DNA from: a candidate division WOR-1 bacterium RIFOXYB2_FULL_36_35
GTDB taxonomy: Bacteria > Margulisbacteria > WOR-1 > XYC2-FULL-46-14 > XYC2-FULL-37-10
NCBI GenBank assembly: GCA_001771505.1
Contig: MEUA01000040.1
Coordinates: forward strand, 1-64,000
Direction of reading: 5' to 3'
Length of the DNA stretch: 64,000 bases
The translations under genes and the position numbers were made by a program. The stretch's first letter is position 1. The number at the start of each line of letters is the position of its first letter. The notes below the pieces were generated by a model. The model ran no database searches and was not told the DNA's origin. It was given only the letters and a program-made list of their open reading frames with translations. This document shows, piece after piece, positions 1 to 8,562 of the stretch.

Positions 1-64
1 CTCCAACATAATATCTCCCCATCTTTTCACTTTGAATTATATATAAGTAATACATAAAAAATTT

Positions 65-137
<73 letters not shown>

Positions 138-166
138 ATATTAGCTTATGGCCTATGGCTTATAGC

Positions 167-688
167 TTATGGCTTATGGATAAGCTCTGATTTTCTAAAA
201 ATCGGATCAAAATCATAGCGTTTAAAAGCCTCGGAAGCCCCTTCCTCCCTATCAACAACAGATATAACTTTCACAACCTTAGCCCCGACAGCCTCGACTG
301 CTTCTATCGCTTGCAAAGCAGATCCTCCAGTAGTTGAAACATCTTCCACTATTAAAACATTAAAACCTGCTTCAATAATACCTTCTATTTTTTGTCCTGT
401 TCCATGAGTCTTCTCTTTTTTACGAACTATAAAACCCGGAATATCAGAAAGAGTTATAACCGCCCCAATTATAGGATCGGCCCCCAGTGTCATCCCTCCA
501 ACCGCATCTATTTTCATCCCTTTTATCTTTTCAAGGATAATCTTGCCAATCAGCTTTGCTCCTTGAGGATGAAGAGTAATCCTGCGGCAGTCAATATAGA
601 AATTGCTTTTTTTGCCGGAAGATAAAGTAAATTCTCCCGTTTTAAACGCTCCCGTCTCTCTTAGCAATTTCTTAAGTTCATTTAACAT
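167..688 (-). CDS. pyrE: Orotate phosphoribosyltransferase
   Basis: Converts orotate and PRPP to orotidine 5'-phosphate, the fifth step of UMP synthesis, in the cytoplasm. The protein is about 173 residues, normal for PyrE. The PRPP-binding signature VLIVEDVSTTGGSALQAI is intact, and the early segment GEFTLSSGKKSNFYIDCR matches the family. I start at the ATG at 688 because AGAGGT lies just upstream of it. An in-frame TTG 21 bases further upstream is possible but has a poorer context. Other de novo pyrimidine genes lie elsewhere in the window (pyrK, pyrD, half of carB), so the pathway is scattered. A short direct-repeat tract built on CTTATGG lies between the stop codon and tRNA-Thr. Confidence 0.95.
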   Translation of the reverse strand: MLNELKKLLRETGAFKTGEFTLSSGKKSNFYIDCRRITLHPQGAKLIGKIILEKIKGMKIDAVGGMTLGADPIIGAVITLSDIPGFIVRKKEKTHGTGQKIEGIIEAGFNVLIVEDVSTTGGSALQAIEAVEAVGAKVVKVISVVDREEGASEAFKRYDFDPIFRKSELIHKP

Positions 689-744
689 ACTATTTACCTC
701 TTTTGCCAACTACTACCCACACTAATTTCCTCTCAGAGTGAGGA

Positions 745-1425
745 CTATAAAATCTCCTCCAATCCGTAAACTAAACCTTTTTGATCTCCAACTTTACGGA
801 TAGCAAGAATAACTCCAGGCATAAATGATTCTCTATTAATTGTATCATGACGAATCGTTAAAGTTTGACCCAAGCCTCCAAATATAACCTCTTGATGCGC
901 CACAAGTCCGGGCAATCTGACAGCATGAATCGGTATCTCTCTCTCCTTACCAATAACATCCTGAATCATTTTTGCCGTTTTAATGGCGGTCCCGGACGGT
1001 TTATCAACTTTATGCTGATGATGAAATTCGATTACTTCAACATCTTTCATATATTTTGCAGCCTCTTTTGCAAATTGCATCATAAGGACAGCTCCTATCG
1101 CAAAATTAGGGGCTACTATACAATTTCTTTTAGTCTTTTTACAAAAATCCTCCATGTTTTTCAAGTTATTAATTGTAAGCCCTGTTGTGCCGACAACAGC
1201 ATGCGCGCCAGCTTCCAAAATATTTTTTACATTCTGAAAAGCAGCTTTTGGATGAGTAAAATCGACAACTACTTCCGCTTTTTTTTCTTTTATAGCTTTA
1301 ACAAGATCATCGCCAAGGTCAATTTGAGCGACAAGATCTAAATCGCTTTCATTTAAAACAGCTTTAACTGTCTCTATCCCCATTTTCCCGCGGGCTCCAT
1401 TGACTACAACTTTTATTTTTGACAT
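745..1425 (-). CDS. dapB: 4-hydroxy-tetrahydrodipicolinate reductase
   Basis: Reduces the DapA product with NAD(P)H in the diaminopimelate/lysine pathway, feeding peptidoglycan synthesis. At 226 residues it is slightly shorter than typical DapB (about 240-270). Visible motifs in order are the dinucleotide-binding GARGKMG (residues 9-15), VVDFTHP, the VVGTTGL loop, APNFAIGAVLM, and the catalytic/substrate segment EFHHQHKVDKPSGTA. Start ATG is preceded by AGGAGGAAATGGT, a strong ribosome binding site. The partner dapA lies about 22 kb away. The gene follows the same direction as pyrE, about 57 bases upstream of it, and may be co-transcribed. Confidence 0.95.
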   Translation of the reverse strand: MSKIKVVVNGARGKMGIETVKAVLNESDLDLVAQIDLGDDLVKAIKEKKAEVVVDFTHPKAAFQNVKNILEAGAHAVVGTTGLTINNLKNMEDFCKKTKRNCIVAPNFAIGAVLMMQFAKEAAKYMKDVEVIEFHHQHKVDKPSGTAIKTAKMIQDVIGKEREIPIHAVRLPGLVAHQEVIFGGLGQTLTIRHDTINRESFMPGVILAIRKVGDQKGLVYGLEEIL

Positions 1426-1474
1426 ACCATTTCCTCCTAATCCCTGTTACGTTAGCTCCTTCTACTCGTATAAT

Positions 1475-1617
1475 GGGCTTGTTACGTAATGACAGTTTTT
1501 GCAATTTGTCATCCCCGCAAAAGCGGGATCCATCTTAACCCCGATTATTATAATCGGGGTTGTTTTACGAGAAATAGATTCCCGTTTTCACGGGAATGAC
1601 CATTTCGCAACAGTCCC
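1475..1617 (+). mobile_element. MITE-like element, family B, full-length copy
   Basis: 143-bp non-coding element. Its ends are imperfect inverted repeats: the left end reads GGGCTTGTTACGTAATGA, and the right end read on the other strand is GGGACTGTTGCGAAATG. Inside are a hairpin ATCCCCGC/GCGGGAT, a copy of the CCCCGATTA palindrome (1537-1562) and a second hairpin ATTCCCGT/ACGGGAAT. ATAAT flanks both sides and may be a 5-bp target duplication. A second full-length copy in inverted orientation lies at 57845-57988. Confidence 0.75.
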
Positions 1618-1698
1618 ATAATATCACCTGAAATTTTCTAAACTGTCTTGCGACATCATTATACCAAAGCCCGTGTAATAGGGCAAAGGAGTTGGATT

Positions 1699-2448
1699 GT
1701 GAAAATAAATACAATCAATGAACTCCGAGTTCCAAAGAGACCCCAAGCAACAAATGGCTTTTCAATGCGACACAGTTGTAATCAACTGCGTCTACTTTTA
1801 ACCACTGCTATTTTTATTCTAAAAACTTTTATGCCGATAACAGCATTATCAATGTTTGGATGTGAAACAGAAGAAGATCAAAAAAACTCCCCCACCCCTG
1901 CACAAACTCCTTCGACGGAAACAACTCCATTAACTCTAAATTGCGAAGAAAATGCTGACTGTTATGTTGAAAAGAAATATGAAGATCAAGGGATATGTTT
2001 TGTTGATACTGATAAAAAATCAAATACAATAGGAATAAAATGCGAAAACATGATGGAATATAATTATACTTTTTTAATATTTGCGCTTCAAACTCCAATA
2101 GAAATCACAAAAAAGGCAACTGTGCATCTTAAAGTAAAGGACTTGAATGGAATAGATTTAAACCTTTCCGGCCAAAGTTTTAGTTTTAGAATGCAGCAGA
2201 ATTTTTTATCTGTTAGAGCAGCTGGGGCTTATGCAATTGAAGTGGGAAAAGATATTCAAACCCCCGGAGGTTTTAATTATTCTTACAATTTCTTGACTTT
2301 TGAAGATGATACCGCTTTTGAAGGATCACACGCTATAGATGTTTCCGCAACAGATTATCCTATCTCCATCGCTTATCTTGCAGTAGAATTCATGAGCCCA
2401 TCTGATTTCTTTTTTGCAGAATTTGAATCTATAAAATTTATCTTTTAG
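1699..2448 (+). CDS. Predicted lipoprotein, function unknown
   Basis: I do not recognise a family. The N-terminus holds a hydrophobic stretch ending in SMFGC, a plausible lipobox, followed by a Pro/Thr-rich linker (PTPAQTPSTETTP). This suggests an exported, lipid-anchored protein. The mature part has several cysteines (CEENADC, GICF, GIKCEN) and a beta-rich C-terminus. Start choice is uncertain. GTG at 1699 has AAAGGAG 7 bases upstream but gives a long n-region before the signal segment. ATG at 1765 gives a more usual signal peptide but has no visible ribosome binding site. The gene is flanked by a MITE upstream and dut (convergent) downstream. Confidence 0.6.
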   Translation: MKINTINELRVPKRPQATNGFSMRHSCNQLRLLLTTAIFILKTFMPITALSMFGCETEEDQKNSPTPAQTPSTETTPLTLNCEENADCYVEKKYEDQGICFVDTDKKSNTIGIKCENMMEYNYTFLIFALQTPIEITKKATVHLKVKDLNGIDLNLSGQSFSFRMQQNFLSVRAAGAYAIEVGKDIQTPGGFNYSYNFLTFEDDTAFEGSHAIDVSATDYPISIAYLAVEFMSPSDFFFAEFESIKFIF

Positions 2449-2496
2449 TTCTTCCGTCCTTTTGTTTTTTCCGTTTCTTCATTTGACACCGATTGA

Positions 2497-2940
2497 TCAC
2501 CCTGTATGCCCAAACCCCCCCACACCACGGTCTGTCGATGAAAGATCAGAGACCTCTTCAAACTCAATTCGCTCTATTTTATTTACAATCATCTGCGCAA
2601 TACGGTCGCCGCGTTTAACAACAAGATCCTGTTTACTGTGGTTCATAAGGATAACACCAACCTCTCCACGATAATCGGCATCGACAGTTCCGGGAGTATT
2701 TAATACTGAAATACCCTGTTTTAGAGCGAGTCCGGAACGCGGCCTAACTTGAGCTTCATACCCTTCTGGAAGAGCAATCGCAAGCCCTGTCGGTATTAAT
2801 TTCCAGCCGCCAGGCGGAATTGCAAGATCTTCCGTAACTGCAGCATAAAGATCCATCCCCGCCGCATGATCACTCATATACTTAGGAAGAGGTAAATCTT
2901 CTCCATGGGCTAATCGTTTCACTTGCACTTTTATGTTCAT
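2497..2940 (-). CDS. dut: dUTP diphosphatase
   Basis: Hydrolyses dUTP to dUMP and PPi, preventing uracil incorporation into DNA and supplying dTMP synthesis. The 147-residue protein carries the trimeric dUTPase motifs in order: AGMDLYA, RPRSGLALK, the catalytic NTPGTVDADYRGE, and GDRIAQMI. It ends with DRGVGGFGHTG, the Gly-rich C-terminal arm that closes over the active site. Start is ATG at 2940 with GGAG seven bases upstream; an upstream in-frame start would add nine residues without such a site. Its 3' end converges on the lipoprotein gene. Confidence 0.96.
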   Translation of the reverse strand: MNIKVQVKRLAHGEDLPLPKYMSDHAAGMDLYAAVTEDLAIPPGGWKLIPTGLAIALPEGYEAQVRPRSGLALKQGISVLNTPGTVDADYRGEVGVILMNHSKQDLVVKRGDRIAQMIVNKIERIEFEEVSDLSSTDRGVGGFGHTG

Positions 2941-3010
2941 CAAATTGCTCCTTTTTTTAATAATCAATTATAACAAATTTAACCTTGATTATTCACAGTA
3001 AAACCAGAAA

Positions 3011-3039
3011 TTAACCCCGAGTATCATAATCGGGGTTAA
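3011..3039. repeat. Short palindrome P1 (CCCCGA/TCGGGG family)
   Basis: Near-perfect inverted repeat with arms TTAACCCCGA and TCGGGGTTAA, in the promoter-side gap between dut and the DUF362 gene. It is one of about twenty copies or half-copies in the window. Confidence 0.8.
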
Positions 3040-3118
3040 CTTTGTATATGAAATTCCAACCTATTTTTGCCGATAAATATTTAGGAAATAGTAAGAAAAT
3101 TCTACTGGAGGAAATAAA

Positions 3119-4717
3119 ATGTTTTCACAAAAAATATTCGCCGCAAAAAGTCTTCAATATCCATCAAGGGAGGCTCTTCACACAACAATAACAAGAGGAT
3201 TGCAGGGAATTGGAATAACCTCTGAAACAATGCGAGGTAAAAAAGTTTTAATAAAACCGAACTTGGCAGGGCCAAGCTCTGTTCCACATCAATATTCTAT
3301 GACAAGCAGGGATCTGATGATTGCAATGGCTAGATTCGCGCAAGAAGGCGGGGCATCTGAAGTCATAATCGCAGACCATTGTGCAGGTTATACAAACCAG
3401 CTTTATCACGTTCCAGACTATATCCCATTTTTTAGCGCTGATATTGGTTTAGAATCTTTGGCTCAACAGCATAATATAGCTTTTTACGATTTACATCGCG
3501 TCAATTTTGAAGAAAGAGAGGGACTATTCTTCCCCGCTCTTTTAAATGATCCAAATTTATTAATAATCAACATGACACTTCCAAAAACCCATCATCAGGA
3601 CTTTTTATCTCTTTGCCTTAAAAACCTTGGGATGGGGTTAACAGATAACAGAGATAATATGCATCAAAATTTAAGCAAATCAATAATAAGGGCAAACAAT
3701 ATTATAAGATATGGGATGAAAATTCCGGTTATTGACATTGTAGACGGAAGATTTGGTCAGGATGGAATGGGCCCTCATTTTGGGAATCCTGTCGATCCGA
3801 CCTCTCCTTTTATTTTATTTGGCACTGATCCTGTAGCGGTCGATGCGACAGCCGCAAGACTTATGGGATTTGATCCATACAATATCAATACAATAAGATT
3901 AGGGCATAATACAATTTTAGGACATATTGACAGATCTGTATTAGGAGACATTAACGAACTAACTCCAACAAAATTTACACCATCTCCCGCATGGGAATTT
4001 AGCATAACAGAAGATAGAAGAGCTATACTCTTTTGGCTTGATGAAGACGGCATTGGGCGTTTAAGGATCTACACACTAAATGAAAGACTTCACCAATTTA
4101 TCTTAAACAGGGAAAAAAGGATCCTCTTCAGAGAAAATATAACAAAAGATGAGGCTGATGATATTGTTTTCGGAGAAAACCATTCGGATATAATAAACGA
4201 CCCTGATTTTGTATATTACGCGGATCCTGCTGTCGAATTTTTCACTGAGTCAGATAACAACACACAAACATTAAGTGGATTAAGAGGATGGATAAGCCCT
4301 TCAACTTATAATTTAGGTTGTACCATTGCAGCCGCGGCAAAAAACACCAGGCTGGAAGTGACTGTTGCATATAATGAACCCCAATTTCCTAATCGGGGTG
4401 AAGCAAGCTCAAGTTATTTTCTAACTTATAATGATGAATCTCAACAAACTAATTACTCTCCTAACCAGAACATCATTATCCCCGGATCTTCTTCTTTAGC
4501 AAGAAAACTTTATATGGCAGGTATCAGAAGAATGAATATCTTAAAAGGGATAAGAGCTATGGATTTTGAAACAGCGGTAAAACAAACCCTATACAATGAT
4601 ATGACAAGAAAGGAACAGCTAATAGCAGCAGGAATGTCTATCGCGGCAATAGGATCAATTTATACTGCCGCAAGATCTGGTTTGTTTTATTTAATGCAAT
4701 CATTTCTTGGCTTTTGA
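3119..4717 (+). CDS. DUF362 domain protein with extra C-terminal region
   Basis: Residues about 1-280 match the DUF362 family, proteins of unsettled function sometimes linked to iron-sulfur maturation. Recognisable segments are KVLIKPNLAGP, EVIIADHCAG, INMTLPKTHHQDFLSLCLKNLGMG, and PVIDIVDGRFGQDGMGP followed by FGTDPVAVDATAARLMGFDP. The cysteine cluster of ferredoxin-fused members is absent. The C-terminal 250 residues, 532 in all, resemble nothing I recognise; they end in a hydrophobic segment. At 4377-4400 a P1 palindrome is inserted in frame and translated as NEPQFPNRGEA. Start ATG has TGGAGG nine bases upstream. Function is unknown. Confidence 0.8.
   Translation: MFSQKIFAAKSLQYPSREALHTTITRGLQGIGITSETMRGKKVLIKPNLAGPSSVPHQYSMTSRDLMIAMARFAQEGGASEVIIADHCAGYTNQLYHVPDYIPFFSADIGLESLAQQHNIAFYDLHRVNFEEREGLFFPALLNDPNLLIINMTLPKTHHQDFLSLCLKNLGMGLTDNRDNMHQNLSKSIIRANNIIRYGMKIPVIDIVDGRFGQDGMGPHFGNPVDPTSPFILFGTDPVAVDATAARLMGFDPYNINTIRLGHNTILGHIDRSVLGDINELTPTKFTPSPAWEFSITEDRRAILFWLDEDGIGRLRIYTLNERLHQFILNREKRILFRENITKDEADDIVFGENHSDIINDPDFVYYADPAVEFFTESDNNTQTLSGLRGWISPSTYNLGCTIAAAAKNTRLEVTVAYNEPQFPNRGEASSSYFLTYNDESQQTNYSPNQNIIIPGSSSLARKLYMAGIRRMNILKGIRAMDFETAVKQTLYNDMTRKEQLIAAGMSIAAIGSIYTAARSGLFYLMQSFLGF
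4377..4400. repeat. P1 palindrome inside the DUF362 coding sequence
   Basis: The sequence AACCCCAATT, a 4-base gap and AATCGGGGTG lies in frame within the DUF362 gene, around residues 420-428. Outside genes the same palindrome is non-coding, so this is a tolerated in-frame insertion. Confidence 0.75.
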
Positions 4718-4752
4718 GGAAAGCATAGATAAGATAAATCATAAAAAAGGGA

Positions 4753-5358
4753 TCAAGAATGAAAGTCTCTTCTCCCCTCAAAAGATTTTGACAGCGTAGC
4801 TTCGTCCACGTAATCCAAGTCCCCTCCAATTGGCAACCCGTAAGCTATCCGAGTCACCCTGACTCCTAAAGGAGACAAAAGTTTTGTAATATACATAGCA
4901 GTAACCTCTCCCTCTGTCGTTGGGTTCATCGCAAGGACAACTTCGGAAATCTTTAAAGCAACAATCCTTTGAAGAAGTTCCTTTATTCTTAAAGCATCCG
5001 GACTTACACCGTCCAAAGGAGAGATAACCCCACCCAAAACATGATAAACCCCCTTAAAACTTCTGCTTCTCTCTATTGCCATCAAATCTTTTGGCTCTTC
5101 AACAACACAAATAATATCCTTTTCCCGAGACTCATCAATACATATTTCACAAGGGTCCTTATCCGTTATATGAAAACATTGAGAACAATTTTTGATATTC
5201 TTTTTTGCCTCCACAATTGTCCTGGCAAGCTCTTCTACTTCCTGTTCTGTCACCCCAAGAATATAAAAAGCAAGCCTCTGTGCAGACTTAGGCCCAACGC
5301 CGGGAAGACGCTTTAAAACTTCTATCAAGTTATTCATTGCTGAAGAATATCGGCTCAT
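4753..5358 (-). CDS. recR: Recombination mediator RecR
   Basis: RecR acts with RecF/RecO to load RecA at gaps in DNA. The 201-residue length is standard. Domains in order are the N-terminal HhH (RLPGVGPKSAQRLAFYIL), the zinc-binding CSQCFHITDKDPCEIC, and the Toprim domain from about residue 80. The latter holds VVEEPKDLMAIE, YHVLGGVISPLDGVSP and VVLAMNPTTEGEVTAMYI, then GLPIGGDLDYVDEATL. Start ATG has AAAGG upstream. It is the third gene of the conserved dnaX-ybaB-recR arrangement, but a 90-bp repeat has entered between ybaB and recR. Confidence 0.97.
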   Translation of the reverse strand: MSRYSSAMNNLIEVLKRLPGVGPKSAQRLAFYILGVTEQEVEELARTIVEAKKNIKNCSQCFHITDKDPCEICIDESREKDIICVVEEPKDLMAIERSRSFKGVYHVLGGVISPLDGVSPDALRIKELLQRIVALKISEVVLAMNPTTEGEVTAMYITKLLSPLGVRVTRIAYGLPIGGDLDYVDEATLSKSFEGRRDFHS

Positions 5359-5422
5359 TTCAGATTTCCTTTAAGTTTAAATCAGGTTCAGAAAAAAGAA
5401 TCCTGACTCCTGTACCCTGTAG

Positions 5423-5512
5423 GGCTTGTTGCGTAATGACAGTTTTTGCAATTTGTCATCCCCGCAAAAGCGGGGATCCATCTTAACCCCGATTTATGAT
5501 AATCGGGATTAA
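5423..5512 (+). repeat. Half MITE-B plus P1 palindrome between ybaB and recR
   Basis: The left 60 bp of MITE family B (GGGCTTGTTGCGTAATGA through the CCCCGC/GCGGGG hairpin to GGATCCATC) is followed directly by a P1 palindrome (5483-5512). The palindrome edge supplies the TAA stop codon of ybaB at 5509-5511. The right half of the MITE is missing. Confidence 0.75.
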
Positions 5513-5817
5513 GTCAAGCCTGGAATAGACATCCCTCCAGTAATATTTTTTAATTTACCCGCAGCATCATCTTTTGCTTTTTTTAATGCTTTATTGACAG
5601 CCTTTTTAACTGTATCTTCAAGCCTTCTTTCGTCAATTCCAGTTGGTATTTTTATTTCTTGAATTTCCATGTCTCCATTTACAACAACACTTACCCCCCC
5701 CTCTTCAGAATCATATCTTGCATGCTTCAGTTCATCTTTTATCCTTTTTAAGTTTTTCTGCATCTCCATAGCCTGTTTCATCATATTTCCCATATTACCT
5801 AAATTGCCAAATACCAT
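5509..5817 (-). CDS. YbaB/EbfC family nucleoid-associated protein
   Basis: Small DNA-binding protein of the YbaB/EbfC family, usually encoded between dnaX and recR, as here. The 102-residue product has a Gly/Met-rich N-terminus (FGNLGNMGNMMKQAMEMQ). The family core follows, with VVVNGDMEIQEIKI and a Lys-rich helix, EDTVKKAVNKALKKAK. AAAGGAG lies upstream of the ATG. The last residues and the stop codon run into a repeat element, so the original C-terminus may have been slightly altered. The homodimer is thought to compact or mark DNA; the precise role is not established. Confidence 0.93.
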   Translation of the reverse strand: MVFGNLGNMGNMMKQAMEMQKNLKRIKDELKHARYDSEEGGVSVVVNGDMEIQEIKIPTGIDERRLEDTVKKAVNKALKKAKDDAAGKLKNITGGMSIPGLT

Positions 5818-5876
5818 TTCAAATCAGCTCCTTTTTGCGTAATTTTCTCTCTTCCTGCTATGACAGCTTCTCTTAG

Positions 5877-7391
5877 TCAAACAAGCTCCCCTTCAAAAAT
5901 CTCTTTTACGGTACCAACTGTAACTTGAGGCTTTTTTGTCTCTACACTTACATCTACACTACACTTAACCTTTAAAGGCTCGCCCATAACTTCTGAAATA
6001 ATCGACTCAACCACTTCTTTGTTTCTTGTCTCTTCCAGACGATCTTTATGGAAAGAATATCCTTTCTTAAAAGATATGATGAGCTCATTGTTAGAAGTAA
6101 CATCGACAGGCTGTCCCTCATGTAAAGAGACAAACCCGTACAAACTCTTCTTCTTGACTTTATCCAATATAACAGGCCAATTAGCTTTTAGCTTGTTAAA
6201 AGTAGAATTTCCAACAACCTCAGAATCATTAATATTAACAGAGCTCTCTTCCTTTACCACTAAAGATTTTGGCGGATGGGACTTGCTTACAACTTCTTTA
6301 AGGTTAAGATCATCAGCTTGTAACACATCCAAAAGGCCGACTTCAAATACAAGCCTCGGATAAGGATGCCATTTCATGTCCAGTTCTGTTTTAGCTAAAA
6401 TTTTAATTATACGATTAACATCGCCAAGACTAAAAAGATCAGACTGTTTTTTTAACTTTTCAAGATGATCATTTGTCAATTCCAAAACTTCATCCGCTTT
6501 AAACTTTAAAAACAAAATATTTCTAAAATGCATTACAAGATCCCTTAACATCTGCAAGGAACTGCGACCATGGTCAATTCCGAGGCTTATAACATTCAAA
6601 AGTCCGGCCGCGTCTTTTTTGGCTATTGCATCAGCCAAAGAGAACAACATCTCTTCATCAGCACAACCCAAAAGTAAAACAACATCATCTAAAGTGATTT
6701 TATTTCCCGCATAAGCAGCCAACTGATCTAATAGAGAGACCGAATCCCTCATACTTCCCTCCCCCAAACGGGCAATAATATCAATGGCTTTATCTTCAAT
6801 GTCAAAATTTTCTGAAAGGGCAATATTCTTTAAATGATTTTTAACCTCTTCAAGAGATATTCTGGAAAAATCAAGTCTTTGACATCTACTTTTAATTGTT
6901 GCAGGAACCCTGGATGCTTCTGTTGTAGCCAAAACAAAGATTACATGTTGAGGAGGTTCTTCAAGAGTCTTTAATAAAGCATTAAACGCCTCGGTTGTTA
7001 ACATATGAACTTCATCAATTATGTAAACCTTATATTGCCCCTCTACAGGCATATAGCGAACCTTTTCGCGTAAATCTCTTATTTCATCAATCCCTCTATT
7101 ACTTGCGGCATCTATTTCTATAACATCGACTGAATGGCCATCACGAATTTTGGCGCAACTGTCACATTTACCGCAAGGAGAAACAGTAATCCCTTCTCTA
7201 CAATTCAAAGACTTAGCAAAAATTCTGGCAATTGAAGTTTTGCCGGTTCCACGTGGTCCACAAAAAAGATAAGCATGGGCAATGCGTTTTTGAAGTATTG
7301 CGTTTTTAAGCGTTTGAACAATATGCTTCTGTCCAACAATTTCATCAAAATTTTGTGATCGCCACTTACGATAAAGAGAAATATAGGTCAT
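5877..7391 (-). CDS. dnaX: DNA polymerase III subunit gamma/tau
   Basis: Clamp-loader ATPase that loads the beta clamp and links polymerase cores. From the ATG at 7391 the protein is 504 residues and opens with MTYISLYRKWRSQNFDEIVGQ, matching usual DnaX N-termini. An in-frame ATG 15 codons upstream exists but would add an unusual leader. The AAA+ module has Walker A GPRGTGKTS, the zinc-binding CREG...CGKCDSC, the Walker B region YIIDEVHML and the sensor-1 region LATTEASRVP, followed by the arginine-finger SRC motif. Domain III follows, and the C-terminal 150 residues are divergent. I see no obvious programmed-frameshift slippery site. First gene of dnaX-ybaB-recR. Confidence 0.95.
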   Translation of the reverse strand: MTYISLYRKWRSQNFDEIVGQKHIVQTLKNAILQKRIAHAYLFCGPRGTGKTSIARIFAKSLNCREGITVSPCGKCDSCAKIRDGHSVDVIEIDAASNRGIDEIRDLREKVRYMPVEGQYKVYIIDEVHMLTTEAFNALLKTLEEPPQHVIFVLATTEASRVPATIKSRCQRLDFSRISLEEVKNHLKNIALSENFDIEDKAIDIIARLGEGSMRDSVSLLDQLAAYAGNKITLDDVVLLLGCADEEMLFSLADAIAKKDAAGLLNVISLGIDHGRSSLQMLRDLVMHFRNILFLKFKADEVLELTNDHLEKLKKQSDLFSLGDVNRIIKILAKTELDMKWHPYPRLVFEVGLLDVLQADDLNLKEVVSKSHPPKSLVVKEESSVNINDSEVVGNSTFNKLKANWPVILDKVKKKSLYGFVSLHEGQPVDVTSNNELIISFKKGYSFHKDRLEETRNKEVVESIISEVMGEPLKVKCSVDVSVETKKPQVTVGTVKEIFEGELV

Positions 7392-7500
7392 ATTAAAAAT
7401 TCCAGTATTAGCTAATAGATTTTGATATTTTATCATATTCTACTCATATTGCATATTTACACACCAATAATACGGAGTTTTCATCTCTTTAAAAAACCTA

Positions 7501-7506
7501 TATAAT
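7501..7506 (+). promoter_or_regulatory. Candidate -10 box close to a start codon
   Basis: TATAAT ends eight bases before the ATG at 7515, and TTTCAT sits 17 bases further upstream as a weak -35. Transcription would start at about 7513, giving an essentially leaderless mRNA. No ribosome binding site is visible. Confidence 0.45.
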
Positions 7507-7514
7507 AAAAAGAT

Positions 7515-8057
7515 ATGATAAAATTTTTAAGGTCTTTATTTGCAAGAGGGAAAAATCCTTCAATAATAGAAATTGACGACAGTGGCTCCGGCTCTTTATA
7601 CGGCGGAATAATGATTCTTTTAAATGACGGGGAAAACATTTCTTATGGTGAAGTATCCTTAAAAACTTTTAGGATAAAGGACAAAAAGAAAAGATCTGCT
7701 GTCGTACAAAAAGAGATTTTTAAAATAATAAAAAAAGGGTTAAAAAACCTGAGCGCAAGCCCGCAAAAAACCATCTTAAAAATTTGCCAGGGAAGTCTTT
7801 TTAATTTTTCTGAAAAAGAGCTGGAAAAGAAAAAATTTACGGTTCAAAGAGTTCAAATAAGAGGAGAGACAAATGACAAAGCGGAAAACCTATTCCATAA
7901 AATATTAAAAGACAAATTCAACATAACAACCAAAGATCCAAAAGATTATAAAGGAGAAAATTTAAGACAATTTGCCATTTTAAAAAAACGGAGAGACTTT
8001 AAAAATGTTAAGAGGTTTGTAAATGGAGTAGAAAAGATCATCCAAAGTTCACCGTGA
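7515..8057 (+). CDS. Hypothetical basic protein
   Basis: I do not recognise this 180-residue protein. It is Lys-rich throughout, with no signal peptide or membrane segment, so it is probably cytosolic. Its first third has alternating hydrophobic strands (PSIIEIDD, GGIMILLNDGENISYGEVSL), suggesting a beta-rich N-terminal fold. A helical charged middle (KKRSAVVQKEIFKIIKKGLKNL) and a basic C-terminus follow. It is divergent from dnaX with only 123 bases between the two starts. There is no Shine-Dalgarno sequence; a TATAAT just upstream suggests a leaderless message. The 3' end is followed by a fragment of the P1 repeat and the end of a MITE-C inverted repeat (ATTGACACTATCAA). Confidence 0.65.
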   Translation: MIKFLRSLFARGKNPSIIEIDDSGSGSLYGGIMILLNDGENISYGEVSLKTFRIKDKKKRSAVVQKEIFKIIKKGLKNLSASPQKTILKICQGSLFNFSEKELEKKKFTVQRVQIRGETNDKAENLFHKILKDKFNITTKDPKDYKGENLRQFAILKKRRDFKNVKRFVNGVEKIIQSSP

Positions 8058-8123
8058 GTAATCGGGTTGAAATTGACACTATCAAAAAATATATTGTAGA
8101 ATAATTTTAAAAAGGAGCTATTT

Positions 8124-8558
8124 ATGAAGAAAGAAGAAATGTTTGAATTGATGAATGCGAATCCGGCTTTTCATTTGGCCACTGTTGAAGGAGATCAGCC
8201 ACGTTGTAGAGGAATGTTTCTTTTTCGTGCTGATGAAAACGGGATTATCTTTCATAGCGGGATAATGAAGGACGTTCACAAACAAATAAGCAAAAACCCC
8301 AAAGTTGAACTTTGTTTTAACGATTTTAAAAAAGGGATTCAAGTCAGAGTTTCAGGCAAACTGGAAATTTCAGAAGATAAAGTGTTCAAAGATGAGATTT
8401 GTGAACATCCATCACGAAAATTTCTCAAATCCTGGAGAGAATCAGGCACTTTGGCTAACTTTTACGATAGCTTTAAAGTTTACTGTTTAAAGGGGGGAAA
8501 AGCTGTTTATTGGACAATGGAAACAAACTTTGCTCCAAAAGTAGAAGTTGTTTTATAA
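8124..8558 (+). CDS. Pyridoxamine 5'-phosphate oxidase family (FMN-binding split barrel) protein
   Basis: Small split-barrel flavoprotein of the PNPOx-like superfamily, 144 residues. Family features include the opening helix followed by FHLATVEGDQPRCRGM, then FLFRADENGIIFHSG, KDVHKQISKNPKVELCF and QVRVSGKLEI. Members bind FMN or F420 and act on diverse substrates, so the specific reaction cannot be named; true PdxH activity is unlikely at this length. Start ATG has AAAGGAG upstream. The stop codon lies four bases before the start of the radical SAM gene, so the two are probably translationally coupled. Confidence 0.82.
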   Translation: MKKEEMFELMNANPAFHLATVEGDQPRCRGMFLFRADENGIIFHSGIMKDVHKQISKNPKVELCFNDFKKGIQVRVSGKLEISEDKVFKDEICEHPSRKFLKSWRESGTLANFYDSFKVYCLKGGKAVYWTMETNFAPKVEVVL

Positions 8559-8562
8559 AATA

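Noticed and set aside
8548-8562. Upstream TTG start for the radical SAM gene
   Set aside because: It would overlap the previous stop codon; ATG at 8563 fits the family N-terminus better.
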